64,000 nt of DNA from Haliea sp. Lineage in GTDB: Bacteria > Pseudomonadota > Gammaproteobacteria > Pseudomonadales > Halieaceae. The stretch's first letter is position 1; every line of letters starts with the position of its first letter. Under the pieces are notes generated by a model, which saw nothing but the letters and a program-made list of their open reading frames with translations, ran no database searches and was not told the origin of the DNA. This document shows positions 8,630-18,388 of this stretch, one piece after another. The stretch is taken from positions 1 to 64,000 of the forward strand of contig JAHEBM010000010.1 of assembly GCA_024642245.1 (NCBI GenBank), written 5' to 3'. Made by a program: the position numbers and the translations under genes.

Positions 8630-9115
8630 TTAATACCTCATTTGCTGAATAGGATCTGCCCGTGGTTCGAGGCCATCAACACCAGCGACCTGGCTGATAA
8701 CGCCACCGTCCAGGGAGAATGCCCGGGCAGAAAGATAGGAGCCGGAGCCGGCGCTGCGCATGACCACGACAAGCTCTGCAGAACCGTCACTATCAAGGTC
8801 TTCCAGCGCCACTTTCTCCAGAAAGCCATCCCGTGCCAGGACGACACCGCAGACAAAATCATCGAAGGGAAATTGCGGATTAGCACCGGAATAAACACGG
8901 ATACTGTAACTGCCGACAGAACGTGGCTCCGCTGTCGGCTCGGAGACCACCACGACCCTGCCATCCGGCAGGGTCAAGTTTTCGCTGAACCCGACGTCAC
9001 CATCGGCCCGGGTAACAACGGAAGCCAGCATGAGCAGCGCAAGCCCGGTAATGGTCAGAAATGCACCGGGCCAGGACCTACTGAACCTGTGCCGTTCCTT
9101 GAAAACCGCCTGCAT
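8630..9115 (-). CDS. PliI-type periplasmic inhibitor of I-type lysozyme (probable)
   Basis: A 161-residue protein with a signal peptide or signal anchor (hydrophobic stretch about residues 18-32, cleavage likely near TRADG). The mature part contains TLPDGRVVVVSE, EPRSVGSYSIRVY, a DLDSDGSAELVVV segment and GSGSYLSARAF. The SGSYLSA loop and overall layout match PliI proteins, periplasmic inhibitors of invertebrate-type lysozyme in Gram-negative bacteria; the Ser/Tyr loop inserts into the lysozyme active site. The start at 9115 is chosen because it gives a clean signal peptide; no clear ribosome site is visible and a longer reading exists. It sits between recX and a beta-CASP nuclease, with no functional link apparent. 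Confidence 0.7.
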   Translation of the reverse strand: MQAVFKERHRFSRSWPGAFLTITGLALLMLASVVTRADGDVGFSENLTLPDGRVVVVSEPTAEPRSVGSYSIRVYSGANPQFPFDDFVCGVVLARDGFLEKVALEDLDSDGSAELVVVMRSAGSGSYLSARAFSLDGGVISQVAGVDGLEPRADPIQQMRY

Positions 9116-9224
9116 GAACTGCTGGATAAACAACCTCGCGTTATGGGAATACAAAAATCGAACCTTGCGATAGCTGAAAATACTGGGATTTTGCCCTGCA
9201 GGCAAGGCGGCACCGGGATTTGAC

Positions 9225-9710
9225 TCAGTAATCCACCAGGTGCTGGTAGTGATCGGCACTAAAGCCGCGGTACTGCATGAAGCGAATACGCCGTGCCTTC
9301 TCTTGCAGGTCGACCCTGGCCGGCTCTCCGAATTTTTTGCGAAAAGCCGATTCGGCCAGGGCCCACCAGTCGAGCCCGGCCACTTCAAACGCCCTGGCTA
9401 TCGCTGCATCCGACAAGGATTTCTCCCGCATCTCCAGCCGCAAGCGACCGGGGCCATAGCCCCTGCCTGAGCGCAGGCGGGCATAACTTTCTGCAAAGCG
9501 CTCATCGCTCTGCAAGTTTTCGATCACCAGTCTTTGTAATTCCTCTTCCAGCACCAGCTCATCACCAAAACGACGCTGCAGCTTCTGGCGTAATTCGCCC
9601 AGGGAATGCTCTCGCCGCGCCAGCAGGTTCATTGCCGCCAGGCGAATCTGCGCAGCGGCGGTTTCACCCTGGATACCGGCCGGGTGCGATGGGGGGCGAG
9701 AATCAATCAT
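9225..9710 (-). CDS. recX: Recombination regulator RecX
   Basis: The 161-residue protein is made of the three-helix repeats of RecX (LLARREHSLGELRQKLQRRF near residue 29, then LQSDERFAESYARLRSGRGYGPGRLR, then a C-terminal repeat). RecX binds RecA filaments and limits their growth. It lies directly downstream of recA on the same strand. The gap of 110 bases holds two strong hairpins, the second ending in a T-run just before the ATG, and there is no clear Shine-Dalgarno sequence. In E. coli recX is made by low read-through of a recA terminator; the same arrangement is likely here. Confidence 0.93.
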   Translation of the reverse strand: MIDSRPPSHPAGIQGETAAAQIRLAAMNLLARREHSLGELRQKLQRRFGDELVLEEELQRLVIENLQSDERFAESYARLRSGRGYGPGRLRLEMREKSLSDAAIARAFEVAGLDWWALAESAFRKKFGEPARVDLQEKARRIRFMQYRGFSADHYQHLVDY

Positions 9711-9713
9711 AGC

Positions 9714-9770
9714 GAGAAAAACAGGTGCCGGGATATGGAGGGGGGGAGCAAGCAGGCTCCCGGCACCTGT
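9714..9770 (-). terminator. Rho-independent terminator/attenuator between recA and recX
   Basis: A perfect 13-bp inverted repeat (9721-9733 with 9758-9770, arms ACAGGTGCCGGGA / TCCCGGCACCTGT) encloses a 24-base loop. Read on the minus strand, the stem ends in a run of T residues (9715-9720 region) and then the recX start codon at 9710. It would stop most recA transcripts and let a fraction reach recX. Confidence 0.75.
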
Positions 9771-9820
9771 GACAAAAAATGGACACGAAATGGACCTGTT
9801 TCATGCACCGCCGGACAGGA

Positions 9821-10882
<1,062 letters not shown>

Positions 10883-10916
10883 ATGGCTGATCTCCCGTGG
10901 CTGTTCCGTAATACTA

Positions 10917-10932
10917 CTGTATATATACTCAG
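10917..10932 (-). promoter_or_regulatory. LexA (SOS) box of recA
   Basis: CTG-TATATATACT-CAG, within TACTGTATATATACTCAGTG, is a nearly perfect E. coli-type SOS box. It lies 35 bases before the recA start codon and overlaps the region where the -10 element must be. TTGCAA on the minus strand about 20 bases upstream is a possible -35. Confidence 0.9.
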
Positions 10933-11063
10933 TGGTTTGAATACGGATTGCAAGCCCCAAAAGTAATTAAATTAGGCCAAACGGCCCGCAGGGGAAAAAC
11001 CTGCCTGATATGGCGACAGGTCTCGTCAGCGGCAGGAACCGGGGGGGAATCAAAACAGGCTGT

Positions 11064-12107
11064 TCAGCTGCAAATCGTGCTGCCGTCATCCGCCACCGCG
11101 TAGAACAGGCAGTCCGACTCGGCGATGGCGGCGTTATTGGTAATCATGAAGAGTTTCAGCGGCTGCGCCGGAAACAATTCACCGTTCTCGATCCGCACCA
11201 GTCGCGTCACCGCGCAGCGCCCCCCCGCGTCCAGTGCGGAGAACAGGCTGCGCTCGGAGCCGCTGGCCCAGCCCAACTGGGTTTCGGCGGACACTGTACC
11301 GAAGTTGTGGTGCTCGATGTCCGCTTTCAGGGTGATATCGTAGTTGGTGCTGGGTTGCTCCGCGTAGGTCAGCGTGACATTGTCGTTCAACTCCAGCCTG
11401 ATCGGGTCCTGCAGCAATTCCAGGCCCCAGTCGGTCTCCCCCTGGTCCAGGACGACAGGCGACAAAAAGTACCTGCACATACCCTCGTATGCCAGCTCAT
11501 GGGCCTGCTCGTCCAGCCGTCCTCCCACCTCAACGGTGACTGTGGGAAAATTGTCCTCGCTGATCTCCATCAGTGCCCCGAGTCCAAGGTTCGAGACGAT
11601 CAGGCGCTGTGTAAAAAGCGACACCAGGGCATCATGCTGGCGGTCCATATGCGTACACACCCCGAACGCCGGGCCAGAGCCAGAGGTGTTGTGCATATCC
11701 ACCACCGCCTCGGGGTGGTGGAAGTGCAGGATCTCCAGGATCTCCTCGGCCAACACCCCCTGCACATCGTCAAAGGGCGGGCGAAAACAGCGGTTCAGGT
11801 CCCTGGCCCGGGGGAGCATCCGATGACTGAACAAGGGCGGCTCCAGTGCGGCCACCACCGATGCCACCACACAGACCACGTTCACCTCGGGGCGCTGTCC
11901 CGAGCGCAGCCAACGGTGCAGTGCAATTGCCCCGGAAGGTTCGTTGCCATGCAGCAGGGTGACGAGGGCGCGGGTCTGGTCGCTGTCCCTGCCGGTGAGG
12001 AAAAGGCACGCGGGGCCAGCCAGCCAACGCAGGAACTCCTCCACATTGCTCCCCACGTCATCGACAGCGGGGTCCCGTATAAACTTGAAGCGCCTCACAG
12101 CGGCCAC
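11064..12107 (-). CDS. Succinylglutamate desuccinylase/aspartoacylase family zinc hydrolase
   Basis: A 347-residue member of the M14-like AstE/AspA family. The zinc-binding HGNEPSG motif gives His53 and Glu56, and VDMHN gives His139. These enzymes remove an acyl group from an N-acyl amino acid or related amide. The start overlaps the stop of the GCS2-type ligase at 12095 by 13 bases, so translation is probably coupled and the two may act on the same small peptide or amide. No arginine-succinyltransferase (ast) genes are nearby, so AstE itself is unlikely. Substrate unknown. Confidence 0.85.
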   Translation of the reverse strand: MAAVRRFKFIRDPAVDDVGSNVEEFLRWLAGPACLFLTGRDSDQTRALVTLLHGNEPSGAIALHRWLRSGQRPEVNVVCVVASVVAALEPPLFSHRMLPRARDLNRCFRPPFDDVQGVLAEEILEILHFHHPEAVVDMHNTSGSGPAFGVCTHMDRQHDALVSLFTQRLIVSNLGLGALMEISEDNFPTVTVEVGGRLDEQAHELAYEGMCRYFLSPVVLDQGETDWGLELLQDPIRLELNDNVTLTYAEQPSTNYDITLKADIEHHNFGTVSAETQLGWASGSERSLFSALDAGGRCAVTRLVRIENGELFPAQPLKLFMITNNAAIAESDCLFYAVADDGSTICS

Positions 12108-13579
12108 TCCGCCACGGGCAGGTTCGCACTGCTATGGGTCATGAATTGCTCCAGCATCTGATGCAGCGCATCGTGCAATGGCTCGGTTCGCTGTAGTTCT
12201 TCCAGTTTCCGGCGCTGCCAGATAGCCCCGGTCTGTCCGTGCCGCAGGCGCTGCTCGATAACACCGAGATAACGCGTCGATTCCGCAGACGTTACGCCGA
12301 TGGCATCGAGCCCGGCGTATGCGACAGGCAGCAAGCTCTCTATAATCTCGCCAACCGCACGCTCCCGGAAACCGGACTGGTCCGGGTCGGGCCACAACAG
12401 ACGGGCAGCCATGCCATGCTGGGCCGCGCGGTAAAAATTATATTCCGCCCTGGAAAACGGCAGCGCCGGCAATAATTCGTTTACGCCCGGCCGAATACCC
12501 TCGGCGAGGCCGATCAGGAAAGCGGCATTCGCTACCATGTCCACGGCTGTAGGGCCCGCAGGCAGGGCGCGCATCTCGATCCGCAGGTGGCCCTCGTCCA
12601 GATTGTCATAAATCGGTCGATTCCACAGCCAGACGGTGCTCTGGTGGAGTCGCAACTCCGACAGGGAGGGCACCGCGAGACCACCAGCCAGCTCCTGGGC
12701 CGGCGACAAACCGGAGCATACCGGCAGCAGCGGTGGATATAAGCGCACCACTTCCCGGAAAAGCTCCAGCGCGCCGCGCCGGGCCCAACCCTGGCCGAAA
12801 TTCACCCGGGCGGTCTCCCGCCAGCTGTAGCGATCCGTGTGACGGGTATCAATGCTCTGCTTGAACAGCGGAATACGCGTCTCGTGCCAGAGGCGGTGAC
12901 CAAACAGGGTGGGGGAATTGGCGCCTATGGCCAGGGCCAGCGGCGTCACCAGCTGGATGGCGTTAAAGGTATCCGCATAATCCGCGGGCTTCACCCGGTA
13001 GTGTACCTGGAAGGAGGTATTGGCTCCCTCCAGGGTGATATCCGCAAGCTCGAGCTTCAGGGGATCCTCCCCATTGATATCTATGCGGAACTCGTCTCCC
13101 CGTCGCCGGATGAGTTGCTCGACCAGCGCGTGATAGCGTCGGCGCCGGGTAATGCAGTGCGCTCCAAAATCGGTCTGGCGCAGGGTGGGCAGGATTCCAA
13201 TGGGCACAATGCGCCCGCCGTGCCGTCCGGCAACGCCCCTGAGTCGCTCCAGCTTGCCGAGAATTTCACCTTCGGTGGCGGCAAAGGGAGATTCACTCAT
13301 CCGGTAGGGGGACAGGTTGAACTCCAGGTTGTACCGGTTGAGCTCCAGGGTCAGCTGGGGGTCACCGGCGTCCGCCAGGATTTCCTCATTGGCGTACAGC
13401 GGGTGGCCCGCGGAGTCGACGATATACATCTCCAGCTCAGCGCCCAGCGATGCCGGGCCCTCACCGAAACCCGGCCCTGAAAGCAGGTGCTGCAGCGCGT
13501 CCAGGTTTTCACCCAGGCGCGCACCGAAGTCACGGTAGTCCCGGGGGTCAAAACTGGTCTTGTCGATCTCTATACCCAT
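12095..13579 (-). CDS. Glutamate-cysteine ligase-like (GCS2 family) enzyme
   Basis: A 494-residue protein with the GCS2 fold: SLGAELEMYIVD (residues about 44-55) with the metal-binding glutamates, LELNRYNLEFNLSP, and PADYADTFNAIQLVTPLALAIGANSPTLFGHRLWHETRIPLF in the core, followed by GQGWAR and LRIEMRALPAGPT. Family members join glutamate to an amine, either cysteine (glutathione, first step) or others. It is coupled to the aspartoacylase-like gene by a 13-base overlap, which suggests a make-and-break pair for a gamma-glutamyl or acyl amide. Whether this is the cell's glutathione enzyme or a YbdK-like side activity cannot be settled from sequence. Confidence 0.83.
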   Translation of the reverse strand: MGIEIDKTSFDPRDYRDFGARLGENLDALQHLLSGPGFGEGPASLGAELEMYIVDSAGHPLYANEEILADAGDPQLTLELNRYNLEFNLSPYRMSESPFAATEGEILGKLERLRGVAGRHGGRIVPIGILPTLRQTDFGAHCITRRRRYHALVEQLIRRRGDEFRIDINGEDPLKLELADITLEGANTSFQVHYRVKPADYADTFNAIQLVTPLALAIGANSPTLFGHRLWHETRIPLFKQSIDTRHTDRYSWRETARVNFGQGWARRGALELFREVVRLYPPLLPVCSGLSPAQELAGGLAVPSLSELRLHQSTVWLWNRPIYDNLDEGHLRIEMRALPAGPTAVDMVANAAFLIGLAEGIRPGVNELLPALPFSRAEYNFYRAAQHGMAARLLWPDPDQSGFRERAVGEIIESLLPVAYAGLDAIGVTSAESTRYLGVIEQRLRHGQTGAIWQRRKLEELQRTEPLHDALHQMLEQFMTHSSANLPVAEWPL

Positions 13580-13713
13580 GGGAGTCCATTGTGCGCGGCT
13601 CTACCCGCGCAGGTATTGATCTGGATCGTATATGGCGCGATAGCGTCCAGCGCTTCGTCCAGGGCCGGGCAGTGGGTCAGGTGCACCCTGCACGCGCGCC
13701 CGTTTGTGCGGTG

Positions 13714-14460
13714 TTACTGCACGATGGCATAGGACAGGTTCACCGTCACCTGGTAGCTGTTCTCACCGGCCGCGACAGGCACCGGCTCCGGCGCCGCATC
13801 AGCCATCACCATCCTGGCCTGTATCATCGGCGCGGGCGCCGGCTCGTAAGACTGCTCCGACATTTCCAGCACCCTGCCGAGCTTGACGCCCGCCGCCGAC
13901 GCCAGGGTATTGGCCTTGGCCATGGCACTCCTGACCGCCCGGGTGCGGGCCTGCTCAACAGCAGCGGTGGGATCGTCATTGGTAAACAATATGCCGCCAC
14001 CCTCGTTGACGCCCAGGGTCACCGACGTGTCCATGATGGCACCGAGCTTGGCCAGGTCACGTACTCGCACACTGAGGCCATTGCGCACCGTGTAGCCTGC
14101 GATGCGCGGCGGCTGGCGTTCATCCCGGGCCTGCGGGGAGGGGTACACATACTTCGGTTGAATGGAGAAATTGGCGGTCTGCAGGTCGCGCTCGGCGATG
14201 CCAAGGTCGCGCAGGGACTTGAGCACTGCGGCCAGCGCCGCGGAGTTTGCATCCAGCGCCGCCCGGGCGGTCTCCGCCTCGCGGACAACCGCCAGTTGCA
14301 GCACCGCCATATCCGGTACCAGCTCCGCGCTGCCCTGCCCGCTCACGATTATCTGTGGATAGGGCGCATTGTCATCCGCCCGCACGGGCGCATCCACGCC
14401 CAAAATAAACACGACCACGAGCGCCAACATCGCTCGCGCTGAATCTGGAAATAAGTTCAT
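13714..14460 (-). CDS. SIMPL-domain (DUF541) periplasmic protein
   Basis: The 248-residue protein has a signal peptide (hydrophobic about residues 10-24, cleavage near VRADD) and then a SIMPL domain: ISGQGSAELVPDMAVL-type strand, RDLGIAERDLQTANFSIQPKY, and IAGYTVRNGLSVRVRDLAKLG. Family members such as E. coli YggE reduce oxidative stress by an unclear mechanism. The start at 14460 overlaps the fdsD stop by ATGA, so it is translated with the formate dehydrogenase operon; the extension to 14568 is the shadow of fdsD. Confidence 0.85.
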   Translation of the reverse strand: MNLFPDSARAMLALVVVFILGVDAPVRADDNAPYPQIIVSGQGSAELVPDMAVLQLAVVREAETARAALDANSAALAAVLKSLRDLGIAERDLQTANFSIQPKYVYPSPQARDERQPPRIAGYTVRNGLSVRVRDLAKLGAIMDTSVTLGVNEGGGILFTNDDPTAAVEQARTRAVRSAMAKANTLASAAGVKLGRVLEMSEQSYEPAPAPMIQARMVMADAAPEPVPVAAGENSYQVTVNLSYAIVQ

Positions 14461-14699
14461 TTTGTTGCTCTCCCTTTGCTCTCTGCCTGTTCCAGCGCCG
14501 CCAGGCTGGCGGCCACTACCGGTGCCACCTGCCCGCCCTCGCGCCAATATTGCGTGAGCTGCCTGCACATGGCCGCTGTCCAGAAGCGGCTGATATGTTC
14601 CGCCGTCCTGTCCACCGCGGTTTCATCGTGTCCCGCACCCAGGTTCAGCGCTATCTGGTTGGCCATTTTCACGAGCTGTTCGATTTGCCGCCCCGCCAT
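14457..14699 (-). CDS. fdsD: Formate dehydrogenase delta subunit
   Basis: The 80-residue protein (MAGRQIEQLVKMANQIALNLG... then WREGGQVAPVVAASLAAL) matches the small FdsD protein, which is needed for a stable soluble NAD-linked formate dehydrogenase. The ATG at 14699 has GGAG 8 bases upstream and lies 2 bases after the fdhD stop; a TTG 6 bases earlier is a weaker option. Its stop overlaps the SIMPL gene start. Confidence 0.88.
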   Translation of the reverse strand: MAGRQIEQLVKMANQIALNLGAGHDETAVDRTAEHISRFWTAAMCRQLTQYWREGGQVAPVVAASLAALEQAESKGRATK

Positions 14700-14701
14700 G
14701 T

Positions 14702-15502
14702 TCAAGGCTCCTCCACTATTCGTTGCGCGTTGGTGTAGATCACCTGACGGCCCGGCTGGACGAAGCCCACGAGAGTAAGGCCGCTTTGCAGGGCCTGTTG
14801 TACCGCCAGGGAGGTGGGCGCCGACACCGCGGCCAGTATAGCGACATTACACCGGGCGGCCTTGGCCACCATTTCATAGCTGGCTCGACTGGTGACCAGC
14901 GCAAAGCCTTCCGCCGAGTGCGCGCTGCGCTGCAGGGCACCCAGCAACTTATCCAGCGCATTGTGCCGGCCCACGTCCTCCCGCACCACTTCGACGTCCC
15001 CGTTCGCACGGCACCAGGCGGCTCCGTGCACACCGCCCGTCGAGCTTTTCAGAGGCTGGCGCTCCCCCATGGCAAGCAATGCACGCTGCAAGGACTGTTG
15101 GGAAATTCTGTATTCACCGAGCACCCGGGTCGCCGGGGGAATGGCCTGTTCAAGGGATTCCACACCGCACAGGCCACAGCCGGTGCGCCCGACCAGGCTT
15201 CTGCGCCGTTCCTTCAGGGCGGCGAAGGCCTCCGCGCTGATGGTGATGGCCAGCTCCACGCCCACCTCACGCTCCAGCGTTTCAACATCCAGCAACTGCT
15301 CACGGCGCCCGATGATACCCTCGGAAAGACTGAAGCCCAGCGCCAGGTCTTCAAGGTCTGCAGGTGTCGCCATCATCACCGCGTGGGAAATACCGTTATA
15401 CACAAGCGCCACGGGGGTCTCGACCACGATTTCATCCGGGCCCTGCCGCAAGCGCCCGCCGGCCCAGGTGTCGCGCATGACGGTCTGGGTCAGGGCTTTC
15501 AA
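14702..15502 (-). CDS. fdhD: Formate dehydrogenase accessory sulfurtransferase FdhD/FdsC
   Basis: A 266-residue cytoplasmic protein that transfers sulfur from the cysteine desulfurase to the molybdenum cofactor and inserts it into formate dehydrogenase. The GRTGCGLCG loop contains the CxxC cysteines that carry persulfide; ALGFSLSEGII and VREDVGRHNALDKLLG are the cofactor-binding segments of the family. The start overlaps the fdsA stop by ATGA. Its position between fdsA and fdsD is that of fdsC in fdsGBACD operons. Confidence 0.95.
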   Translation of the reverse strand: MKALTQTVMRDTWAGGRLRQGPDEIVVETPVALVYNGISHAVMMATPADLEDLALGFSLSEGIIGRREQLLDVETLEREVGVELAITISAEAFAALKERRRSLVGRTGCGLCGVESLEQAIPPATRVLGEYRISQQSLQRALLAMGERQPLKSSTGGVHGAAWCRANGDVEVVREDVGRHNALDKLLGALQRSAHSAEGFALVTSRASYEMVAKAARCNVAILAAVSAPTSLAVQQALQSGLTLVGFVQPGRQVIYTNAQRIVEEP

Positions 15503-18348
15503 CCGGATGTGGCCGTATCGAGCAACTGTTGCTGGCGGCGATCGAACTGCTGCTGCCGGGCCTGCCAGGCAGAGGGTTCAGTCACCCGGGTGACCTGCAC
15601 CGCCGTGACCTTGTACTCGGGGCAGTTGGTCGCCCAGTCGGAATTGTCCGTGGTAATGACGTTGGCCCCCGACAGCGGGTGATGGAAAGTGGTGTAAACC
15701 ACACCGGGCTTCACGCGTTCCGACAGGCGTGCGCGCAGCACGGTATTCCCGACCCGGCTCTGTATGCCCAACCAGTCCCCCTCGTTTATCCCGCGTTCCT
15801 CGGCATCATGGGGATGTATCTCCAGTATGTCCTCGGGGTGCCAGGCGCTGTTCGCCGTACGGCGGGTCTGGGCTCCCACGTTGTACTGGCTGAGTATCCG
15901 CCCGGTGGTCAATAGCAGTGGGTAACGACGGTTGGCGCGCTCCTCGGTTGGCACGTACTCGGTGAGGGCAAAAAAGCCCCTGCCGCGTACAAATTCATCG
16001 ACGTGCATGATGGGGGTGCCCTCGGGATGCTGATCGTTGCAGGGCCACTGGATACTACCCATGGCGTCGAGCTTCTCGTAGCTGACCCCGTGGAAGGTCG
16101 GCGTAAGCCGGGCTATTTCATCCATGATCTGGGAGGGATGTTCATAATCCATGGCGCAGCCCATGGCGTTGGCCAGGTCCCGGGTCACCTCCCAGTCCTC
16201 CTTGCCAGCCAGGGGCGGCATCACCTTGCGCACCGGGGAAATCCGCCGTTCGGCATTGGTGAAAGTGCCATTTTTCTCAAGGAAAGAAGACCCCGGAAGG
16301 AATACATGGGCGAACTTGGCGGTCTCGTTGAGAAAAATATCCTGTACCACGAGACAGTCCAGCGCGGACAGCGCGGCCTGGATGTGCTGGGTATTGGGGT
16401 CCGACTGCGCCACGTCCTCCCCCTGGCAGTAAAGCCCCCGGAAATCCCCGTCTACCGCGGAGTCAAACATATTCGGTATGCGCATGCCGGGCTCAGGATC
16501 CAGCGTCACCTTCCACTCCCGCTCGAACAGCGCACGGGCGCTGTCGTCAGACAAATGCCGATAGCCCGGTAACTCATGTGGAAAGGAGCCCATGTCGCAG
16601 GAGCCCTGTACATTGTTCTGGCCTCGCATGGGATTCACTCCCACACCCTCTCGCCCCACATTTCCCGTAAGCATGGCGAGATTGGCGATGGCCATCACGG
16701 CGGTAGAACCCTGGCTGTGCTCTGTCACCCCAAGACCGTAATATATCGCGGCATTACCACCCGTGGCATACAGCCGGGCGGCGTCGCGCAGCGCTTGCGC
16801 AGGCACGCCGGTGGCCGCCGCCTGCTCCTCCGGTGCATGGCGGCGGTCACTGATAAACTCAAGCCAGCGGGCGAACTGGGCGTTGTCGCAACGCTCCGCG
16901 ATAAACGCCTGGTCATGCAGTTTCTCGGTGGCGATGACATGGGCCATGGCGTTCAGCACTGCCACATTGGATCCCGGGTTCACCGCCAGGTGATAGTCCG
17001 CGCGGATATGGGGTGCGTCCACCAGTTCGATACCGCGCGGGTCGATCACGATCAACCTGGCGCCCTCGCGCAGCCGTTTCTTCAAACGGGATCCGAACAC
17101 CGGGTGCGCCTCGGTGGGATTGGAGCCCATCACCAGCACCACGTCCGAGTAGGCTACCGAGGAAAACGTCTGGGTGCCCGCGGACTCGCCCAGGGTTGTC
17201 TTCAGGCCATAGCCAGTGGGTGAGTGACAGACCCGGGCGCAGGTATCGATATTGTTGTTGCCGAAACCGGCCCTCACCAGTTTCTGTACCAGGTAGACTT
17301 CCTCGTTGGTGCAGCGCGAGGAGCTGATGGCGCCAATGCTGTTGCGCCCGTATTTTTCCTGGATCGCCCGGAAGCGTTTCGCGGTAAAGGCGATCGCCTC
17401 TTCCCAGGACACCGTGCGCCAGGGCTCGTCGATGCTGTCGCGGATCATCGGCCGGGTGATGCGGTCGCTGTGGGTGGCGTAACCAAAAGCAAAACGGCCT
17501 TTCACGCAGGCGTGTCCCTCGTTGGCCTTGCCGTCCCTGTGGGGCGTCATTCGCACGACGGTATTGCCCTTCAGATCAGCGCGGAAGGCGCATCCGACAC
17601 CGCAATATGCGCAGGTGGTCACCACGCTGTGGTCCGGCTTGCCGTACGCAATGATGGTGTTTTCCGTCAGGGTCGCCGTGGGGCAGGCTTTTACGCAGGC
17701 GCCGCAGGATACGCAGTCGCTGTCCATAAAACCCTGGTCCTGCCCGGCACTGACGCTGGAATTGAAGCCACGGCCCTGGATCGTCAGGGCGAAGGTGCCC
17801 TGGGTTTCCTCGCAGGCCCGCACGCAGCGCGAGCAAACAATGCACTTGGAAGCGTCGAAGGTGAAATAGGGATTGGACGTATCGGTGGGCGCATCCAGGT
17901 GATTTGCGCCGGTAAATCCGTAACGCACTTCCCGCAAGCCCAGCTCCCCGGCGGTATCCTGCAGTTCGCAGTCGCCATTGGTGGGGCAGGTCAGGCAATC
18001 CAGGGGGTGATCGGAAATATACAGTTCCATCACGTTGCGGCGCAGGCCGGCAAGGCTTTCGGTTTGCGTACGCACCACCATGTCTTCGCGCACCGGCGTG
18101 GTACAGGACGCCGGGTAGCCTTTCATGCCCTCGATCTCCACCAGGCAGACCCGGCATGAACCGAACGGCTCGAGGGACTCGGTAGCGCACAGCCTGGGCA
18201 CTTTGATACCCGCCTCGGACGCGGCACGCATAACCGAGGTACCCGCGGGCACTGTCACCGTTTTACCATCTATAAGAAGGCTGACTGTCGCTCCAGACGT
18301 CACTGCGGGCGTACCGTAATCCTGTTCTGGTTCATAAAACTGAAGCAT
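15499..18348 (-). CDS. fdsA: NAD-linked formate dehydrogenase, molybdenum catalytic alpha subunit
   Basis: The 949-residue subunit oxidises formate to CO2 at a bis-MGD molybdenum site and passes electrons through FeS clusters to FdsB. In order: a [2Fe-2S] domain (Cys54, 65, 68, 82), the NuoG-type HxxxCxxCxxxxxC site (His114, Cys118, 121, 127), two ferredoxin [4Fe-4S] sites (Cys169-179 and Cys212-222), a further [4Fe-4S] site (Cys246, 249, 253, 281) and the molybdopterin domain. The metal ligand is Cys374 in ARVCHSPTGYG, so no selenocysteine is used. The start at 18348 (AAGG upstream) leaves about 40 bases after fdsB; a longer reading to 18423 overlaps fdsB. Confidence 0.96.
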   Translation of the reverse strand: MLQFYEPEQDYGTPAVTSGATVSLLIDGKTVTVPAGTSVMRAASEAGIKVPRLCATESLEPFGSCRVCLVEIEGMKGYPASCTTPVREDMVVRTQTESLAGLRRNVMELYISDHPLDCLTCPTNGDCELQDTAGELGLREVRYGFTGANHLDAPTDTSNPYFTFDASKCIVCSRCVRACEETQGTFALTIQGRGFNSSVSAGQDQGFMDSDCVSCGACVKACPTATLTENTIIAYGKPDHSVVTTCAYCGVGCAFRADLKGNTVVRMTPHRDGKANEGHACVKGRFAFGYATHSDRITRPMIRDSIDEPWRTVSWEEAIAFTAKRFRAIQEKYGRNSIGAISSSRCTNEEVYLVQKLVRAGFGNNNIDTCARVCHSPTGYGLKTTLGESAGTQTFSSVAYSDVVLVMGSNPTEAHPVFGSRLKKRLREGARLIVIDPRGIELVDAPHIRADYHLAVNPGSNVAVLNAMAHVIATEKLHDQAFIAERCDNAQFARWLEFISDRRHAPEEQAAATGVPAQALRDAARLYATGGNAAIYYGLGVTEHSQGSTAVMAIANLAMLTGNVGREGVGVNPMRGQNNVQGSCDMGSFPHELPGYRHLSDDSARALFEREWKVTLDPEPGMRIPNMFDSAVDGDFRGLYCQGEDVAQSDPNTQHIQAALSALDCLVVQDIFLNETAKFAHVFLPGSSFLEKNGTFTNAERRISPVRKVMPPLAGKEDWEVTRDLANAMGCAMDYEHPSQIMDEIARLTPTFHGVSYEKLDAMGSIQWPCNDQHPEGTPIMHVDEFVRGRGFFALTEYVPTEERANRRYPLLLTTGRILSQYNVGAQTRRTANSAWHPEDILEIHPHDAEERGINEGDWLGIQSRVGNTVLRARLSERVKPGVVYTTFHHPLSGANVITTDNSDWATNCPEYKVTAVQVTRVTEPSAWQARQQQFDRRQQQLLDTATSG

Positions 18349-18388
18349 CACATCACCTTCGCGGCACGCACCTGCGTGCATTGCCTGT

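Noticed and set aside
15499-18348. Selenocysteine formate dehydrogenase
   Set aside because: The metal-ligand codon is a normal cysteine (ARVCHSP) and the frame has no in-frame TGA.
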